This document shows positions 41,203 to 49,066 of a stretch of DNA of 64,000 nt, piece after piece. The notes under the pieces are model-generated. The model did no database searches, was not told where the DNA came from, and was given only the letters and a program-made list of their open reading frames with translations. The stretch is from a virus, in the IMG/VR virus record IMGVR_UViG_3300025364_000003, positions 1 to 64,000 of that record. One strand, given 5' to 3'. The stretch's first letter is position 1. Every line of letters begins with the position of its first letter. Made by a program: the position numbers and the translations under genes.

Positions 41203-41457
41203 ATGAAAATAGAGATAAGTTATCAATCAAAGACAAGAGATATAGACGCAGAAGCATTCGTGGCTCTCATAGCCCATGCTATTGATGGCGCCTCCCTAAA
41301 ATTGAAAGAAAAGAAAGATAATAAAAATCATCTAACAGAATTAGTTTTCATCATTCCCAATATAGTAAAAAGTAATTCTACTGTTAGAATTTTTTGTCAA
41401 ATAATATACGAAGCGCTTGAAGATTTTGGTTATCAGCCAATTATTGGAATTGCATAG
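41203..41457 (+). CDS. Hypothetical small protein
   Basis: 84 aa from ATG 41203; an earlier ATG at 41158 would lie on the promoter. Alternating strand/helix pattern (ELVFIIPNIVKSNSTVRIFC). No family recognised. Confidence 0.5.
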   Translation: MKIEISYQSKTRDIDAEAFVALIAHAIDGASLKLKEKKDNKNHLTELVFIIPNIVKSNSTVRIFCQIIYEALEDFGYQPIIGIA

Positions 41458-41462
41458 AAACT

Positions 41463-41999
41463 ATGGAAAATTTACCAAAAAAAACTCAAGAAGAGTATTA
41501 CATCGACCTGTCTATCGATGAAGATACAGAAGACAAAACTTTAGTTGAAGAAACACCAATTGAACTTTGTAATATAAAATCTACCAAAGCAGAAAGAAAT
41601 TTGCAAAAGAAGTTAGGTTCATCAACAGCTTATCTTTCGGTGCCCCCGCAAACAACCAATTCCAGTGGATTCAGACTAAAAACCATTTCAAAAGAAAGAA
41701 AAGTTACCCCAAATTTTCTTCGGAGTCCTAAACAGTTTTCTGTAACAGTAAAGTATCACTATCCGCTAATATATTTTCCGGCAGCGTTGGAAAACGAACT
41801 AAAGGAACTGCAAAGTTTTTTCAAAATTCCAAATCGAGGTTCGGGTTCGATGGTGCATCGTGGTAAGATGGTATCTACGATCGGTTATCGAGTTAATTTT
41901 GATTTGGAGACGACTCGTTGTTTTTCTAGAACCGTAGTTGAAATTCTTGATCGTTATGGAGTAGAAATATTAGCTAACGAAATTGTTCGTATTGGGTGA
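41463..41999 (+). CDS. Hypothetical protein
   Basis: 178 aa. The acidic N-terminal 60 residues are followed by a likely alpha/beta domain (FSVTVKYHYPLIYFPAALEN, YRVNFDLETTRCFSRTVVEI). No family recognised. Confidence 0.55.
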   Translation: MENLPKKTQEEYYIDLSIDEDTEDKTLVEETPIELCNIKSTKAERNLQKKLGSSTAYLSVPPQTTNSSGFRLKTISKERKVTPNFLRSPKQFSVTVKYHYPLIYFPAALENELKELQSFFKIPNRGSGSMVHRGKMVSTIGYRVNFDLETTRCFSRTVVEILDRYGVEILANEIVRIG

Positions 42000-42000
42000 C

Positions 42001-42231
42001 ATGATTAAAAAGAAAAAGCCAAAAGGTCGATCATTAGCAGAAAGACTTTCTAAAAAGAAGCATGATAAAGCTATCAGGCTCGGAAAGTTTCTTTACGAGT
42101 GTGTCGGCGGTGCTCATCAGCCTGAAGGTTGTGGAAACAAATGGTCTTCCAATCCTCTAAAAGGACACCCAGAAAAATGTCCACGTTGTGGAAACAAATA
42201 CTATAAATGGTTGAATTACCCAAATGTTTAA
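42001..42231 (+). CDS. Small zinc-ribbon protein
   Basis: 76 aa from ATG 42001. Lys-rich start, then YECVGGAHQPEGCGNKW and KCPRCGNKYYKW, i.e. two Cys pairs for one zinc. It may bind nucleic acid or the transcription machinery; function not shown. Confidence 0.65.
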   Translation: MIKKKKPKGRSLAERLSKKKHDKAIRLGKFLYECVGGAHQPEGCGNKWSSNPLKGHPEKCPRCGNKYYKWLNYPNV

Positions 42232-42511
42232 ACCTGGACAGCTCATTGGGCCAATGAACCAACATCATTTCCGGTTTGATTGTTATCGTTTAGAAGAGCT
42301 TGATAAGGTGTCCAATATTTGGACATCGGGAGCACCTCATGTGCTGCTTGGTGACAGCAATGTAGTTATGTTTGTGAAATTGATCACAAGAGAATTCCCT
42401 AACGTATATAAATTGCACAAGATGGTTATATTTCACAGTGAAAGACTTTGGACTTCTTCGGATTGGCTTCAAACAGAAGAAATTAAAGGTGGTTGGAAGC
42501 TAAAACCGTAG
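42224..42511 (+). CDS. Small Gly-turn (PGxL) family protein
   Basis: 95 aa. It begins MFKPGQLIGPMNQHHFRFD, a strong family motif. Beta strands (VVMFVKLITREFPNVYKLHK) follow. It overlaps the zinc-ribbon gene by 8 bp. Confidence 0.65.
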   Translation: MFKPGQLIGPMNQHHFRFDCYRLEELDKVSNIWTSGAPHVLLGDSNVVMFVKLITREFPNVYKLHKMVIFHSERLWTSSDWLQTEEIKGGWKLKP

Positions 42512-42516
42512 AACGG

Positions 42517-42545
42517 TTTACAACTCTAGCTGTTTGAACTATAGT
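42517..42545 (+). promoter_or_regulatory. Sigma70-type promoter of the tRNA-Ala unit
   Basis: GGTTTACAACT context: TTTACA (42517-42522), 17-base spacer, TATAGT (42540-42545). Identical hexamers and spacing to the tRNA-Arg promoter at 4053. Confidence 0.7.
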
Positions 42546-42557
42546 TAAGAACATCTT

Positions 42558-42629
42558 GGGGACTTGGTGCTAACGGGAACACGCCGGCTTTGCACGCCGG
42601 AGTTAAGGGTTCGATTCCCTTAGTCTCCA
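42558..42629 (+). tRNA. tRNA-Ala (anticodon TGC)
   Basis: Acceptor GGGGACT/AGTCTCC with the G3-U70 wobble that identifies tRNA-Ala; D stem GTG/CAC; anticodon stem CCGGC/GCCGG with loop TTTGCAC (anticodon TGC); T stem AAGGG/CCCTT with loop TTCGATT; discriminator A. CCA is not encoded. Confidence 0.93.
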
Positions 42630-42654
42630 TAACCTTCTTCTTCGAAACAAAAAC

Positions 42655-43110
42655 GTGATTGAAGATTTGTCTCGCAAAAATGCGGTTATAGCCTTATCAG
42701 GAGCCTTTGACCCCCTGCATATAGGGCACATTAGAATGTGTCAAGGTGCAAGGCACTTTGGTAAAGTTGTAATCATTCTTAATTCAGATCGATGGGTTTT
42801 TGAACGCAAAGGCTATGTTTTAATGCCTTTTGAGCAGCGAAGAGAACTGCTGCTCGCTCTGAGAGATGTTGACGAAGTAGTTGGCGTCGATGATTCGGAT
42901 GGGACTGTTGTCGAAGCTTTAAAACGCATAATGCCAACCGTTTTTGGAAATGGCGGAATTAGAACAAAGGGTAATACGCCCGAGCGACAGTTTTGTTTGG
43001 AGCACGGCATTAAGCTAGTATATGGCATCGGCGGTGGCGAGCGAGAACATATTTCGCTCAACATCGAAGAGAAGATCAGGAATGTCAGCAAACAAGAATG
43101 TCTAAGCTAG
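42655..43110 (+). CDS. Cytidylyltransferase-like nucleotidyltransferase
   Basis: 151 aa, GTG start. The H22-I-G-H25 motif in SGAFDPLHIGHIRMCQ is that of the nucleotidyltransferase superfamily (glycerol-3-P cytidylyltransferase, RfaE/HldE, PPAT, NadD). KVVIILNSDRW and MPFEQRRELLLAL follow as in RfaE-type enzymes. It transfers a nucleotide to a phosphorylated sugar, alcohol or cofactor; the acceptor is unknown. Co-transcribed with tRNA-Ala and IF-1. Confidence 0.8.
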   Translation: MIEDLSRKNAVIALSGAFDPLHIGHIRMCQGARHFGKVVIILNSDRWVFERKGYVLMPFEQRRELLLALRDVDEVVGVDDSDGTVVEALKRIMPTVFGNGGIRTKGNTPERQFCLEHGIKLVYGIGGGEREHISLNIEEKIRNVSKQECLS

Positions 43111-43373
43111 AAAAGCTCATGCGACCCATCTTTCCAGCTTGCACTTGGGAGCCAGAGTTTGATCTGGGCTACATAAGTTTTTTTGGCAGAGAACTTTCAA
43201 AGAAACTTTATTCGCATGCTGTAGAAGTTCAAGTAGAAGGTCTTGGTAGGCTAATAATTGATGTTGGCATCAATGAAGAAATTTTAGGCATTGAGTCATT
43301 GAATGCAACAAAACATTTTCCCAAATGGGTAATTGCCCAGGCTCAAATCTTGGGTAAGTATCCAAATAAATGA
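43098..43373 (+). CDS. Hypothetical protein, DUF2283-like
   Basis: 91 aa. LIIDVGINEEILGIESLNAT resembles the DUF2283 core (short antiparallel strands with an E-I-L-G-I-E motif). No function known. Confidence 0.5.
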   Translation: MSKLEKLMRPIFPACTWEPEFDLGYISFFGRELSKKLYSHAVEVQVEGLGRLIIDVGINEEILGIESLNATKHFPKWVIAQAQILGKYPNK

Positions 43374-43414
43374 AAAGGGTTGAAATCCCAGAAAGGTTGT
43401 GGTATAAAACAAAC

Positions 43415-43660
43415 ATGAGCAGTGATCACGTTGAAATGGAAGGTACTATCATTGATAGCACCAAGGGCATTTTTCGGGTAGAGCTTGAGCAGTTGCAGCC
43501 GAACGGCGAACCAACCGTTATCCTCTGCACAATTGCAGGAAAACTTCGAAAAAATAAAATCAATTTGCTGGTAGGAGACAATGTCAAGATCAAGATCAGC
43601 CCATATGACCTCTCCCGAGGAATCATCTTCTACCGAAACAAGAAACAGCGACAGCGTTGA
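43415..43660 (+). CDS. infA: Translation initiation factor IF-1 homologue
   Basis: 81 aa from ATG 43415. The whole chain follows bacterial IF-1: EMEGTIIDSTKGIFRVELE, IAGKLRKNKINLLVGDNVKI, SPYDLSRGIIFYR (E. coli IF-1 has ISGKMRKNYIRILTGDKV and TPYDLSKGRIVFR). It is a single OB fold; a short insertion after residue 27 (LQPNGEPTV) and a basic tail are extra. It would bind the A site of the 30S subunit during initiation. It overlaps the next gene, and tRNA-Ala lies 0.8 kb upstream. Confidence 0.9.
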   Translation: MSSDHVEMEGTIIDSTKGIFRVELEQLQPNGEPTVILCTIAGKLRKNKINLLVGDNVKIKISPYDLSRGIIFYRNKKQRQR

Positions 43661-44075
43661 AGTTAATACCAATCCTCTTGCAGTTTGCCTCCAATTTGGA
43701 ACAAAGATAGACTTTGCTGTAGGTCAAGTCTATTATGACTTCTCTGGCGAAGAGACGAAGTATTGGCTTGAGGTTGAAAAACCTGGCGATGACATTTCCA
43801 ACGTTATACCAGGCGGCGGGGTGCTCGTCAAGCCCAGGGTATCCAATAGGTTTGGTACCCCACTCTTGTTTCTAGGATGGAAGAACGGAAAACATTTTAT
43901 TACCGAGACCTCGCAACGCCCGGTGAACTATCTTTATTTTTTGTCTGAAGACAAAATCGTAGGCGTTGTTGCTAAGCTGTTACCAATGATGTTTATCACA
44001 CATGTTCAGCTTTGGCCTCACGATGAAACGTTAGTGCATAAAAATGTCTACTATTATAACAAAAAAAATCCGTAG
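43605..44075 (+). CDS. Small Gly-turn family protein (divergent)
   Basis: 156 aa from ATG 43605, overlapping the IF-1 gene by 56 bp. A Ser/Thr/Glu-rich start precedes FAVGQVYYDFSGEE, a variant of the family motif. Later PLLFLGWKNGKHFITET looks like the beta portion of other members. Start uncertain (43581 also possible). Confidence 0.5.
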   Translation: MTSPEESSSTETRNSDSVEVNTNPLAVCLQFGTKIDFAVGQVYYDFSGEETKYWLEVEKPGDDISNVIPGGGVLVKPRVSNRFGTPLLFLGWKNGKHFITETSQRPVNYLYFLSEDKIVGVVAKLLPMMFITHVQLWPHDETLVHKNVYYYNKKNP

Positions 44076-44297
44076 GAAGGTTGGAGCACTCTATAAACTT
44101 GCCAATCCCGATGGCGCCCCCTACCTTTTCGTTTTTCCAAAAGCGCAAATGGAACGTATGGAAAGTTGCAAAAAGCCAATGAGGGCGATCTTGTGCTTTA
44201 CCTTGGAAAACATTCCAAATTTAAGATCAGAGCCATTTGGAATGATTACGTGTGCGCCATAGACGAATTTTTTGTGTCAGAATCAAAGGTAATTTAA
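44044..44297 (+). pseudogene. Small Gly-turn family gene with a one-base frame change
   Basis: ATG 44044 gives RRKVGALYKLANPDGAPYLF, a good family N-terminus. At the T-runs near 44125-44140 the coding signal moves to the -1 frame: NEGDLVLYLGKHSKFKIRAI and DYVCAIDEFFVSESKVI, to TAA 44295-44297. That TAA overlaps the next ATG (44297) exactly. One extra T in the run would restore a protein of about 84 aa. Either a true frameshift or a homopolymer sequence error. Confidence 0.6.
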
Positions 44298-44890
44298 TGA
44301 CTACGCCTCCCGATCTAAGTGACTTCACTAAGGAAGAAATTCGTGAAACTCTTGATGAGGTTCGTCATCCTTTTGATGTGGCGATTTACTCGTCTGAGAA
44401 TTATTTTAATATGGCATCCATTGTCCGCACCTGTCACGCAAATTTATGTGCCAAAATTTGGCAGGTGGATTTTACCAAAATGTATAAAAGAGCTACAATG
44501 GGCACTCATAAATGGGAAAATTTGTCTAAAGTTACCCTGAATGAATTTCTTGAACAAAACACCGATCGAAACATTGTGGTTTTTGAGCGAAATGACCAAC
44601 TTGATACAGAGGATATTAGATATTTTCAATATCCCGAAAATCCGATTTTATTTTTTGGTTCTGAGAAATTTGGTGTTCCTGACGAAGTGTTAAATACAGC
44701 GTCAAACATTGTTTCAATTCCCATGTTTGGAATTCACAACGATCTAAACATTAGCGTCGCTGCCGGAATTGTGATGTATGATTTCATTCTTAAGATGAGT
44801 CGTGAGAATATATTTAACTTTGATGCAACAAAAGAAAAGATGGACCAAGAAAGAAGAGCAGTTAGTCTTAAAACTGTACGGGAAGGTTAG
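44297..44890 (+). CDS. SpoU/TrmH-family RNA 2'-O-methyltransferase
   Basis: 197 aa from ATG 44297. SPOUT fold motifs: NMASIVRTCHA, ILFFGSEKFGVPDEVL (motif 2, SAM knot), VSIPMFGIHNDLNISVAAGI (motif 3). Methylates ribose in tRNA or rRNA, like TrmH/TrmL. Fits the translation genes around it. Its last 68 bp are overlapped by the LAGLIDADG gene. Confidence 0.88.
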   Translation: MTTPPDLSDFTKEEIRETLDEVRHPFDVAIYSSENYFNMASIVRTCHANLCAKIWQVDFTKMYKRATMGTHKWENLSKVTLNEFLEQNTDRNIVVFERNDQLDTEDIRYFQYPENPILFFGSEKFGVPDEVLNTASNIVSIPMFGIHNDLNISVAAGIVMYDFILKMSRENIFNFDATKEKMDQERRAVSLKTVREG

Positions 44891-45584
44891 TAACAAATTT
44901 TTAGCAGAAAAATTACCTAATAGGTCAATTTATGCTATAAAACACAAAGCTAAAAATTTGAGTGTGAGCCAAAAGGCAAAAATAAATTTTTGCAATGAAG
45001 ACTTTTTCAACAGAGACACTTTATGTTCATGTTATTGGGCCGGGTTTATTGCAGCGGATGGAACAATAGTAAAAACCAAATATCAAACAAGCTTAATTCT
45101 TTGGCTTGCAGCAAAAGATAAAATTCATTTAGAGAAATTTAAATCTTCTTTAAATTTCTCTGGAGAGGTGTTGGAATACAATTACAACAACAAACCAAGT
45201 GCCAGAGTGATTATCAACTCTGCAAAAATCGCAACAGTGTTGAAAAATAGATACAATATTATTCCAAACAAATCATTGGTTTTAAAACCTCCCAAAAGAT
45301 TGCGTGCTAAAAAGTCACTGGCTTGGATTAAAGGCTATATAGATGGTGATGGTTCAATTATCAAATATAAAGGTAAATACAAAATAAATGTTATTGAAAC
45401 AGAGCAAATCTTAGACTGGATCCAGTCTTGTCTTTCCAGCCAAATTAAGGTCAATATAAATAATAAAATTGCGCCAAGAGGGAATGTTTTTTTGTGGCAA
45501 GTTGCTGGTTTGAAAGCTTCAAAAATCTATGAACTCCTCAAAAGTCTTGACACGCCCCAAATAAAACGTAAGTGGTGTTTATAA
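44823..45584 (+). CDS. LAGLIDADG homing endonuclease with HTH N-terminus
   Basis: 253 aa from ATG 44823 (GTG 44802 possible). The N-terminal QQKKRWTKKEEQLVLKLYGK with RSIYAIKHKAKNL is a Myb/SANT-like helix-turn-helix. Two LAGLIDADG helices follow: CYWAGFIAADGTI and AWIKGYIDGDGSI, each with the catalytic acidic residue. A free-standing homing enzyme inserted at the 3' end of the SpoU gene, overlapping it. Confidence 0.85.
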   Translation: MQQKKRWTKKEEQLVLKLYGKVSNKFLAEKLPNRSIYAIKHKAKNLSVSQKAKINFCNEDFFNRDTLCSCYWAGFIAADGTIVKTKYQTSLILWLAAKDKIHLEKFKSSLNFSGEVLEYNYNNKPSARVIINSAKIATVLKNRYNIIPNKSLVLKPPKRLRAKKSLAWIKGYIDGDGSIIKYKGKYKINVIETEQILDWIQSCLSSQIKVNINNKIAPRGNVFLWQVAGLKASKIYELLKSLDTPQIKRKWCL

Positions 45585-45609
45585 TCAATTAATTTTAAAA
45601 GGTAAGGCA

Positions 45610-45966
45610 ATGAACAAACCTGCTAATAAACTTGAACCTGGAGACCTTTTTTTATTCCATGGAGTAGGAATGGTTTTTGGCACATTCCATTTTCGGGTGA
45701 TCGATTGGGAATACAAAGAAGGCCATAAAGCTGCCTTTAGAGCAAAGCTTGAAGAAATTGTCAAGTCTGGTTCTGGAGATTATGATCGTTTAGGTGGTGT
45801 TGGGCTTGTTGAAACTTTCCGTGTAACCAAAGGTTCTTTTGGGCGGCCGCAATTTAATGTTATTGAACAGGGAAATTGTGGTAGAGGATACTGCAAAGAG
45901 TGTGCCGAACCTCTTGAGTGGGCTGCTTTGGCTCTGCGCTGTCCTCAATGCTGGAAAGTTTATTAA
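45610..45966 (+). CDS. Small Gly-turn family protein with zinc ribbon
   Basis: 118 aa. The N-terminal NKLEPGDLFLFHGVGM motif is followed by strands. The last 35 residues form a zinc ribbon (GYCKECAEPLEWAALALRCP then QC). This fusion suggests the family contacts nucleic acid or the transcription or translation machinery, but that is inference. Confidence 0.65.
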   Translation: MNKPANKLEPGDLFLFHGVGMVFGTFHFRVIDWEYKEGHKAAFRAKLEEIVKSGSGDYDRLGGVGLVETFRVTKGSFGRPQFNVIEQGNCGRGYCKECAEPLEWAALALRCPQCWKVY

Positions 45967-46154
45967 TGAAACAATGGCAATATAAAGAAGTAACAGTTCA
46001 TAGACCAACATTGCCACATGATTTAACAGTTGAGAAACAGTTAAATAAATTTGGTAATGAAGGCTGGGAATTAGCAGCTGCCAGTTATGAGCAGCATGTT
46101 ATAAAAGCTATCTTCAAAAAAGAGGTTTTTAATGGAGAAGGTCCATACAGATAA
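45966..46154 (+). CDS. DUF4177-like small protein
   Basis: 62 aa; TAATG overlap with the previous stop. WQYKEVTV at the start and LNKFGNEGWELAAASYEQ match the DUF4177 pattern. Function unknown. Confidence 0.6.
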   Translation: MKQWQYKEVTVHRPTLPHDLTVEKQLNKFGNEGWELAAASYEQHVIKAIFKKEVFNGEGPYR

Positions 46155-46452
46155 ATACGAATTTGTCAAACAAGAAGATGGCTACTTTTCTTCTGGGCAT
46201 ATTTACGCACCAGGCTGGCTAAGCGCCCGATTGTCGGCCGTCGGCCATGAAGGCAAGCTTGGGTTTGGGAGAGATGCGAATACAAGAATAATGTTTGTAG
46301 GGTATGTGCGGTTTTATCTTTCTGATGGCACCTTAGACAAGTTTGTCCAGCCATTGTTTTTAACTGAACGTGGACTATATACTTGGGGTTCTGACGTTAT
46401 TCAGATCAATGAGAGATTTGTAGATATTTGGTCAGGAAAAGGCAATGGATAG
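46132..46452 (+). CDS. Hypothetical protein
   Basis: 106 aa, overlaps neighbours on both sides. Beta-rich (RIMFVGYVRFYLSDGTLDKF). No family recognised. Confidence 0.55.
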   Translation: MEKVHTDKYEFVKQEDGYFSSGHIYAPGWLSARLSAVGHEGKLGFGRDANTRIMFVGYVRFYLSDGTLDKFVQPLFLTERGLYTWGSDVIQINERFVDIWSGKGNG

Positions 46453-46711
46453 AGTTTTTAGAATTAGGCAGTGGAAATCTGGCGGCAGCATAATGCCTAA
46501 CCACTTTCGTGAATTTAAAAGCGGAAATCGCCTTCTTTATGATGAAGAAAGGCTTTATAACAACAAGATTAAGCTGCTAAAAAGACGAGCAGACATGCTC
46601 AACTCGGAATACATGCGTTTTGCCATTACGGGCGAGGAATTCCTTGACGGGCAATGGGTTGTACTGAGTCACTATCCAGAAGAATTCGACTATAAACAAC
46701 ACATTGATTAA
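46445..46711 (+). CDS. Hypothetical protein
   Basis: 88 aa, basic helical centre (LYNNKIKLLKRRADMLNSEY) and an acidic end. No family recognised. Confidence 0.55.
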   Translation: MDRVFRIRQWKSGGSIMPNHFREFKSGNRLLYDEERLYNNKIKLLKRRADMLNSEYMRFAITGEEFLDGQWVVLSHYPEEFDYKQHID

Positions 46712-46715
46712 TGCA

Positions 46716-47102
46716 ATGAAAATGACGCACAAAATTAAAATTGACAACCAAGCTCTGTGGCAAAAACCAGGTTGCCATCGTTCTATTTCTTTTTCTATTG
46801 CATATGTTCGTGTTTGTGAGTGGGTTCGGGAGCCTCATAACTACTCACGGCCCAAGCCAGACACTTTAGAAAAGGCCAAGGACCACGCCAAAAGATTAAA
46901 TGACGCATACATCCTCGCAAAGATTCAAGAGTGTTACAAATACTATAAAAAGGTTGAAATAACTCCCACACCTAAGCTGCCAGAGGCTACAAATGTAGCC
47001 AATAGGGTTTCCAGGGAAGTGACTCGAAAAATTCGCCAGGCAACTCAACCTTATTCTGCGCCGACTTTGACTGAACAAACAGATAAAGAACTTGATGGTT
47101 AA
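46716..47102 (+). CDS. Hypothetical basic protein
   Basis: 128 aa from ATG 46716. Basic, with LEKAKDHAKRLNDAYILAKI helix and a Pro/Thr/Arg-rich tail. No family recognised. Confidence 0.5.
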   Translation: MKMTHKIKIDNQALWQKPGCHRSISFSIAYVRVCEWVREPHNYSRPKPDTLEKAKDHAKRLNDAYILAKIQECYKYYKKVEITPTPKLPEATNVANRVSREVTRKIRQATQPYSAPTLTEQTDKELDG

Positions 47103-47193
47103 TAACCAATATGTGAAAGATGCTTATAAAGTAAATGTTGAATCTTAAAATAGATTCGAAGACTTGTTCATCTATTTATGATAGTGAGGTAAC

Positions 47194-47394
47194 ATGGCAC
47201 ACTTGAATGACCCAAGGTTTTGGGAATGGCTTAAGGAAAAAGGGCGAGAGCAAACCAAAAATCAAGAGTTTGAACCAATACCTCTTTACATCTCTATCGA
47301 CCAACCACAAAAGAAAAATGAAATCGAAAAAGAAGATTCAGCTGAAGGCGAAATTGATTATAGCATTGAAGATAATATAGTTTATCAGCTATGA
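47194..47394 (+). CDS. Hypothetical acidic protein
   Basis: 66 aa, ATG behind GTGAGG. Begins MAHLNDPRFWEWLKEKGREQ and ends in an acidic region. No family recognised. Confidence 0.55.
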   Translation: MAHLNDPRFWEWLKEKGREQTKNQEFEPIPLYISIDQPQKKNEIEKEDSAEGEIDYSIEDNIVYQL

Positions 47395-47406
47395 TGGAGT
47401 TACAAA

Positions 47407-47757
47407 TTGTATACTGAGCAACAAATGGTTGAAATGACAATGGAGATTGATGCAATTGTCGATTTGATGAATGCAACCGAACGGATTCTCAATGAAGAAA
47501 AATCAGGTGGAAACACCATGCCGCTCGGCAACATAGTGCATGTCGATTTCTTCATTCTACCTGAATTTAAAAGGCTTGCAAAAGCCAAGCTAAAACTTCC
47601 ACAAATTTTAGCAGTTTATCATGATTGGGCTGAAAGAACCTATATGCTTGCGGTTAAAAACCGAGGCAGGCTTCAGCGAGGCAAGCTTCGAAAATATATT
47701 GAAAGTAGCTTAGCTCAAGTTCAAACACTGCAAAAGTTACTTCCCAATGCTATGTAA
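47407..47757 (+). CDS. Hypothetical helical protein
   Basis: 116 aa from TTG 47407, nine bases after GGAG; ATG 47425 is the alternative. Helical (MTMEIDAIVDLMNATERILN, RGKLRKYIESSLAQVQTLQK). Ends just before a terminator. Confidence 0.55.
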   Translation: MYTEQQMVEMTMEIDAIVDLMNATERILNEEKSGGNTMPLGNIVHVDFFILPEFKRLAKAKLKLPQILAVYHDWAERTYMLAVKNRGRLQRGKLRKYIESSLAQVQTLQKLLPNAM

Positions 47758-47760
47758 TAA

Positions 47761-47789
47761 AAAAGCTCCCGAGTGGGAGCTTTGTTTTT
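47761..47789. terminator. Bidirectional Rho-independent terminator
   Basis: AAAAGCTCCC-GAGT-GGGAGCTTT followed by GTTTTT, with AATAAAAAA on the other side. Lies between convergent gene blocks and can serve both. Confidence 0.88.
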
Positions 47790-48180
47790 ACCAGGAAATT
47801 TTTTTCTTTTGCCGATGAAACTCCTCAAGCAAGAGGAGTCCAAAAGTATCACTGGAATTGCAAATCACATGTGAAAGTCTGGACCTTGCAAAATTTGCAT
47901 AACTGTCGTTAGGGCCAACTTCAACCCATTTTTTTGAACGAGCATCCCACTCATCTTCGCTGATTTGTTCTGGACCGTCGGTATTATTCCAATACCCATA
48001 TTCTTCAATCCAGTCAATCTGGTCTATCAGCTCTGACAACGAGTCAGAAATGGATGATCGACCCCAGGGGATTATGTAAACATATCCATCATCATGGAAC
48101 CAAACATTTAATCCGCATTCCACAAGATCCATTTGAAACTCCTTGCAGAAGTCTTTTAGAAACTTTGAGGTAATAAACAT
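47788..48180 (-). CDS. Hypothetical acidic protein
   Basis: 130 aa, Trp/Asp/Glu rich (VWFHDDGYVYIIPWGRSSIS, WDARSKKWVEVGPND). Its N-terminal 30 residues overlap the end of the upstream gene by 89 bp in another frame; the two may be halves of one gene split by a one-base change. Last gene of the minus block. Confidence 0.55.
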   Translation of the reverse strand: MFITSKFLKDFCKEFQMDLVECGLNVWFHDDGYVYIIPWGRSSISDSLSELIDQIDWIEEYGYWNNTDGPEQISEDEWDARSKKWVEVGPNDSYANFARSRLSHVICNSSDTFGLLLLEEFHRQKKKISW

Positions 48181-48379
48181 GCGAATCCGACCTAAGGTCT
48201 GTATCTGGAACTGTTAAACCCTTTGTTCTCTTTTCGATTAATTCGGCTACTTCTGATGAATTCATAGTCTCTTCATAAATCTCATAAGTTTGCTCAAGAA
48301 GAAAGCGATGCATGAGCTTGAGAGACTCTGAGAATCTTAGTTGGGGCACTCGGGCAGCTACATAAATTTTGGTGCTCAT
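48092..48379 (-). CDS. Hypothetical protein (possibly frameshifted 5' part of a longer gene)
   Basis: 95 aa. The first 65 residues look coding (MSTKIYVAARVPQLRFSESL, NSSEVAELIEKRTKGL). The last 30 are poorer, while the overlapping frame (MFITSKFLKDFCKEF) looks better, so a single gene of about 195 aa with a frame change near 48180 is possible. Confidence 0.5.
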   Translation of the reverse strand: MSTKIYVAARVPQLRFSESLKLMHRFLLEQTYEIYEETMNSSEVAELIEKRTKGLTVPDTDLRSDSHVYYLKVSKRLLQGVSNGSCGMRIKCLVP

Positions 48380-48759
48380 ATGTCCTCTTCATCTGCGAAA
48401 CGCTCGGAATAAACTGCATCCGGGCCTTCGTTTTTGACTCGTCGAGCCAGGCTGGGGTCTAGTTTTTGCAAAACGTCATAAAGGGCCGTACGATTGTGCT
48501 TATCATTAGCATTATAAAGGTATAGTGTTCGCACAATTTCGCCCTTTACGGCTTCAAGATCTGGATTTGCTGCAATAGCATCTTCTTCAAGGCGCTGTCG
48601 AATCTTATCTTCAACACCAAGATAGAAAGCATCAAGATGACCTTTGTTTTTTATGAGTTTTTCTACATTTGCAGCCAATCCTTCAGGGCTGTGTTGCCAG
48701 GATTTTCGAATTTTTTCGAGTTCCTCATTGGTCACAATAAAATCAAGCGTAATTTTCAT
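48376..48759 (-). CDS. Hypothetical helical protein
   Basis: 127 aa, ATG overlaps the next gene's start by 4 bp. Helical and charged (EELEKIRKSWQHSPEGLAAN, TALYDVLQKLDPSLARRVKN). No family recognised. Confidence 0.6.
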   Translation of the reverse strand: MKITLDFIVTNEELEKIRKSWQHSPEGLAANVEKLIKNKGHLDAFYLGVEDKIRQRLEEDAIAANPDLEAVKGEIVRTLYLYNANDKHNRTALYDVLQKLDPSLARRVKNEGPDAVYSERFADEEDI

Positions 48760-49066
48760 CTTTCACCATTTCAAGTTCTTGAGCAAACACCCAAAAGGAA
48801 CGAACATGACCTTCGATAACAACAATTAGCTTTACTAGGAAAAACTTGCTGCCATCAAATGAAAACTCAAGCGTGTCAACAACTTGACCAAGTAAATTCT
48901 TGGGGATGATATTACACAGATAAAGCATTTCTGGGTTTGAAACCCATTGCTTCTTACTTGTGTTTCCGCACCAACACTGAATTGTCGTCGGTTCATGCGT
49001 AGTTTGCATTGGTTTGGTAAGAACCAAACTGCCTGCTGACAATTGCTCTAAAATGTTATCAGGCAT
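48743..49066 (-). CDS. Small Gly-turn family protein
   Basis: 107 aa from ATG 49066, which overlaps the TGA of the upstream gene. EQLSAGSLVLTKPMQTTHEP carries the family motif, the only clear minus-strand member apart from the one at 62113. Strands FSFDGSKFFLVKLIVVIEGH follow. Confidence 0.6.
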   Translation of the reverse strand: MPDNILEQLSAGSLVLTKPMQTTHEPTTIQCWCGNTSKKQWVSNPEMLYLCNIIPKNLLGQVVDTLEFSFDGSKFFLVKLIVVIEGHVRSFWVFAQELEMVKDENYA

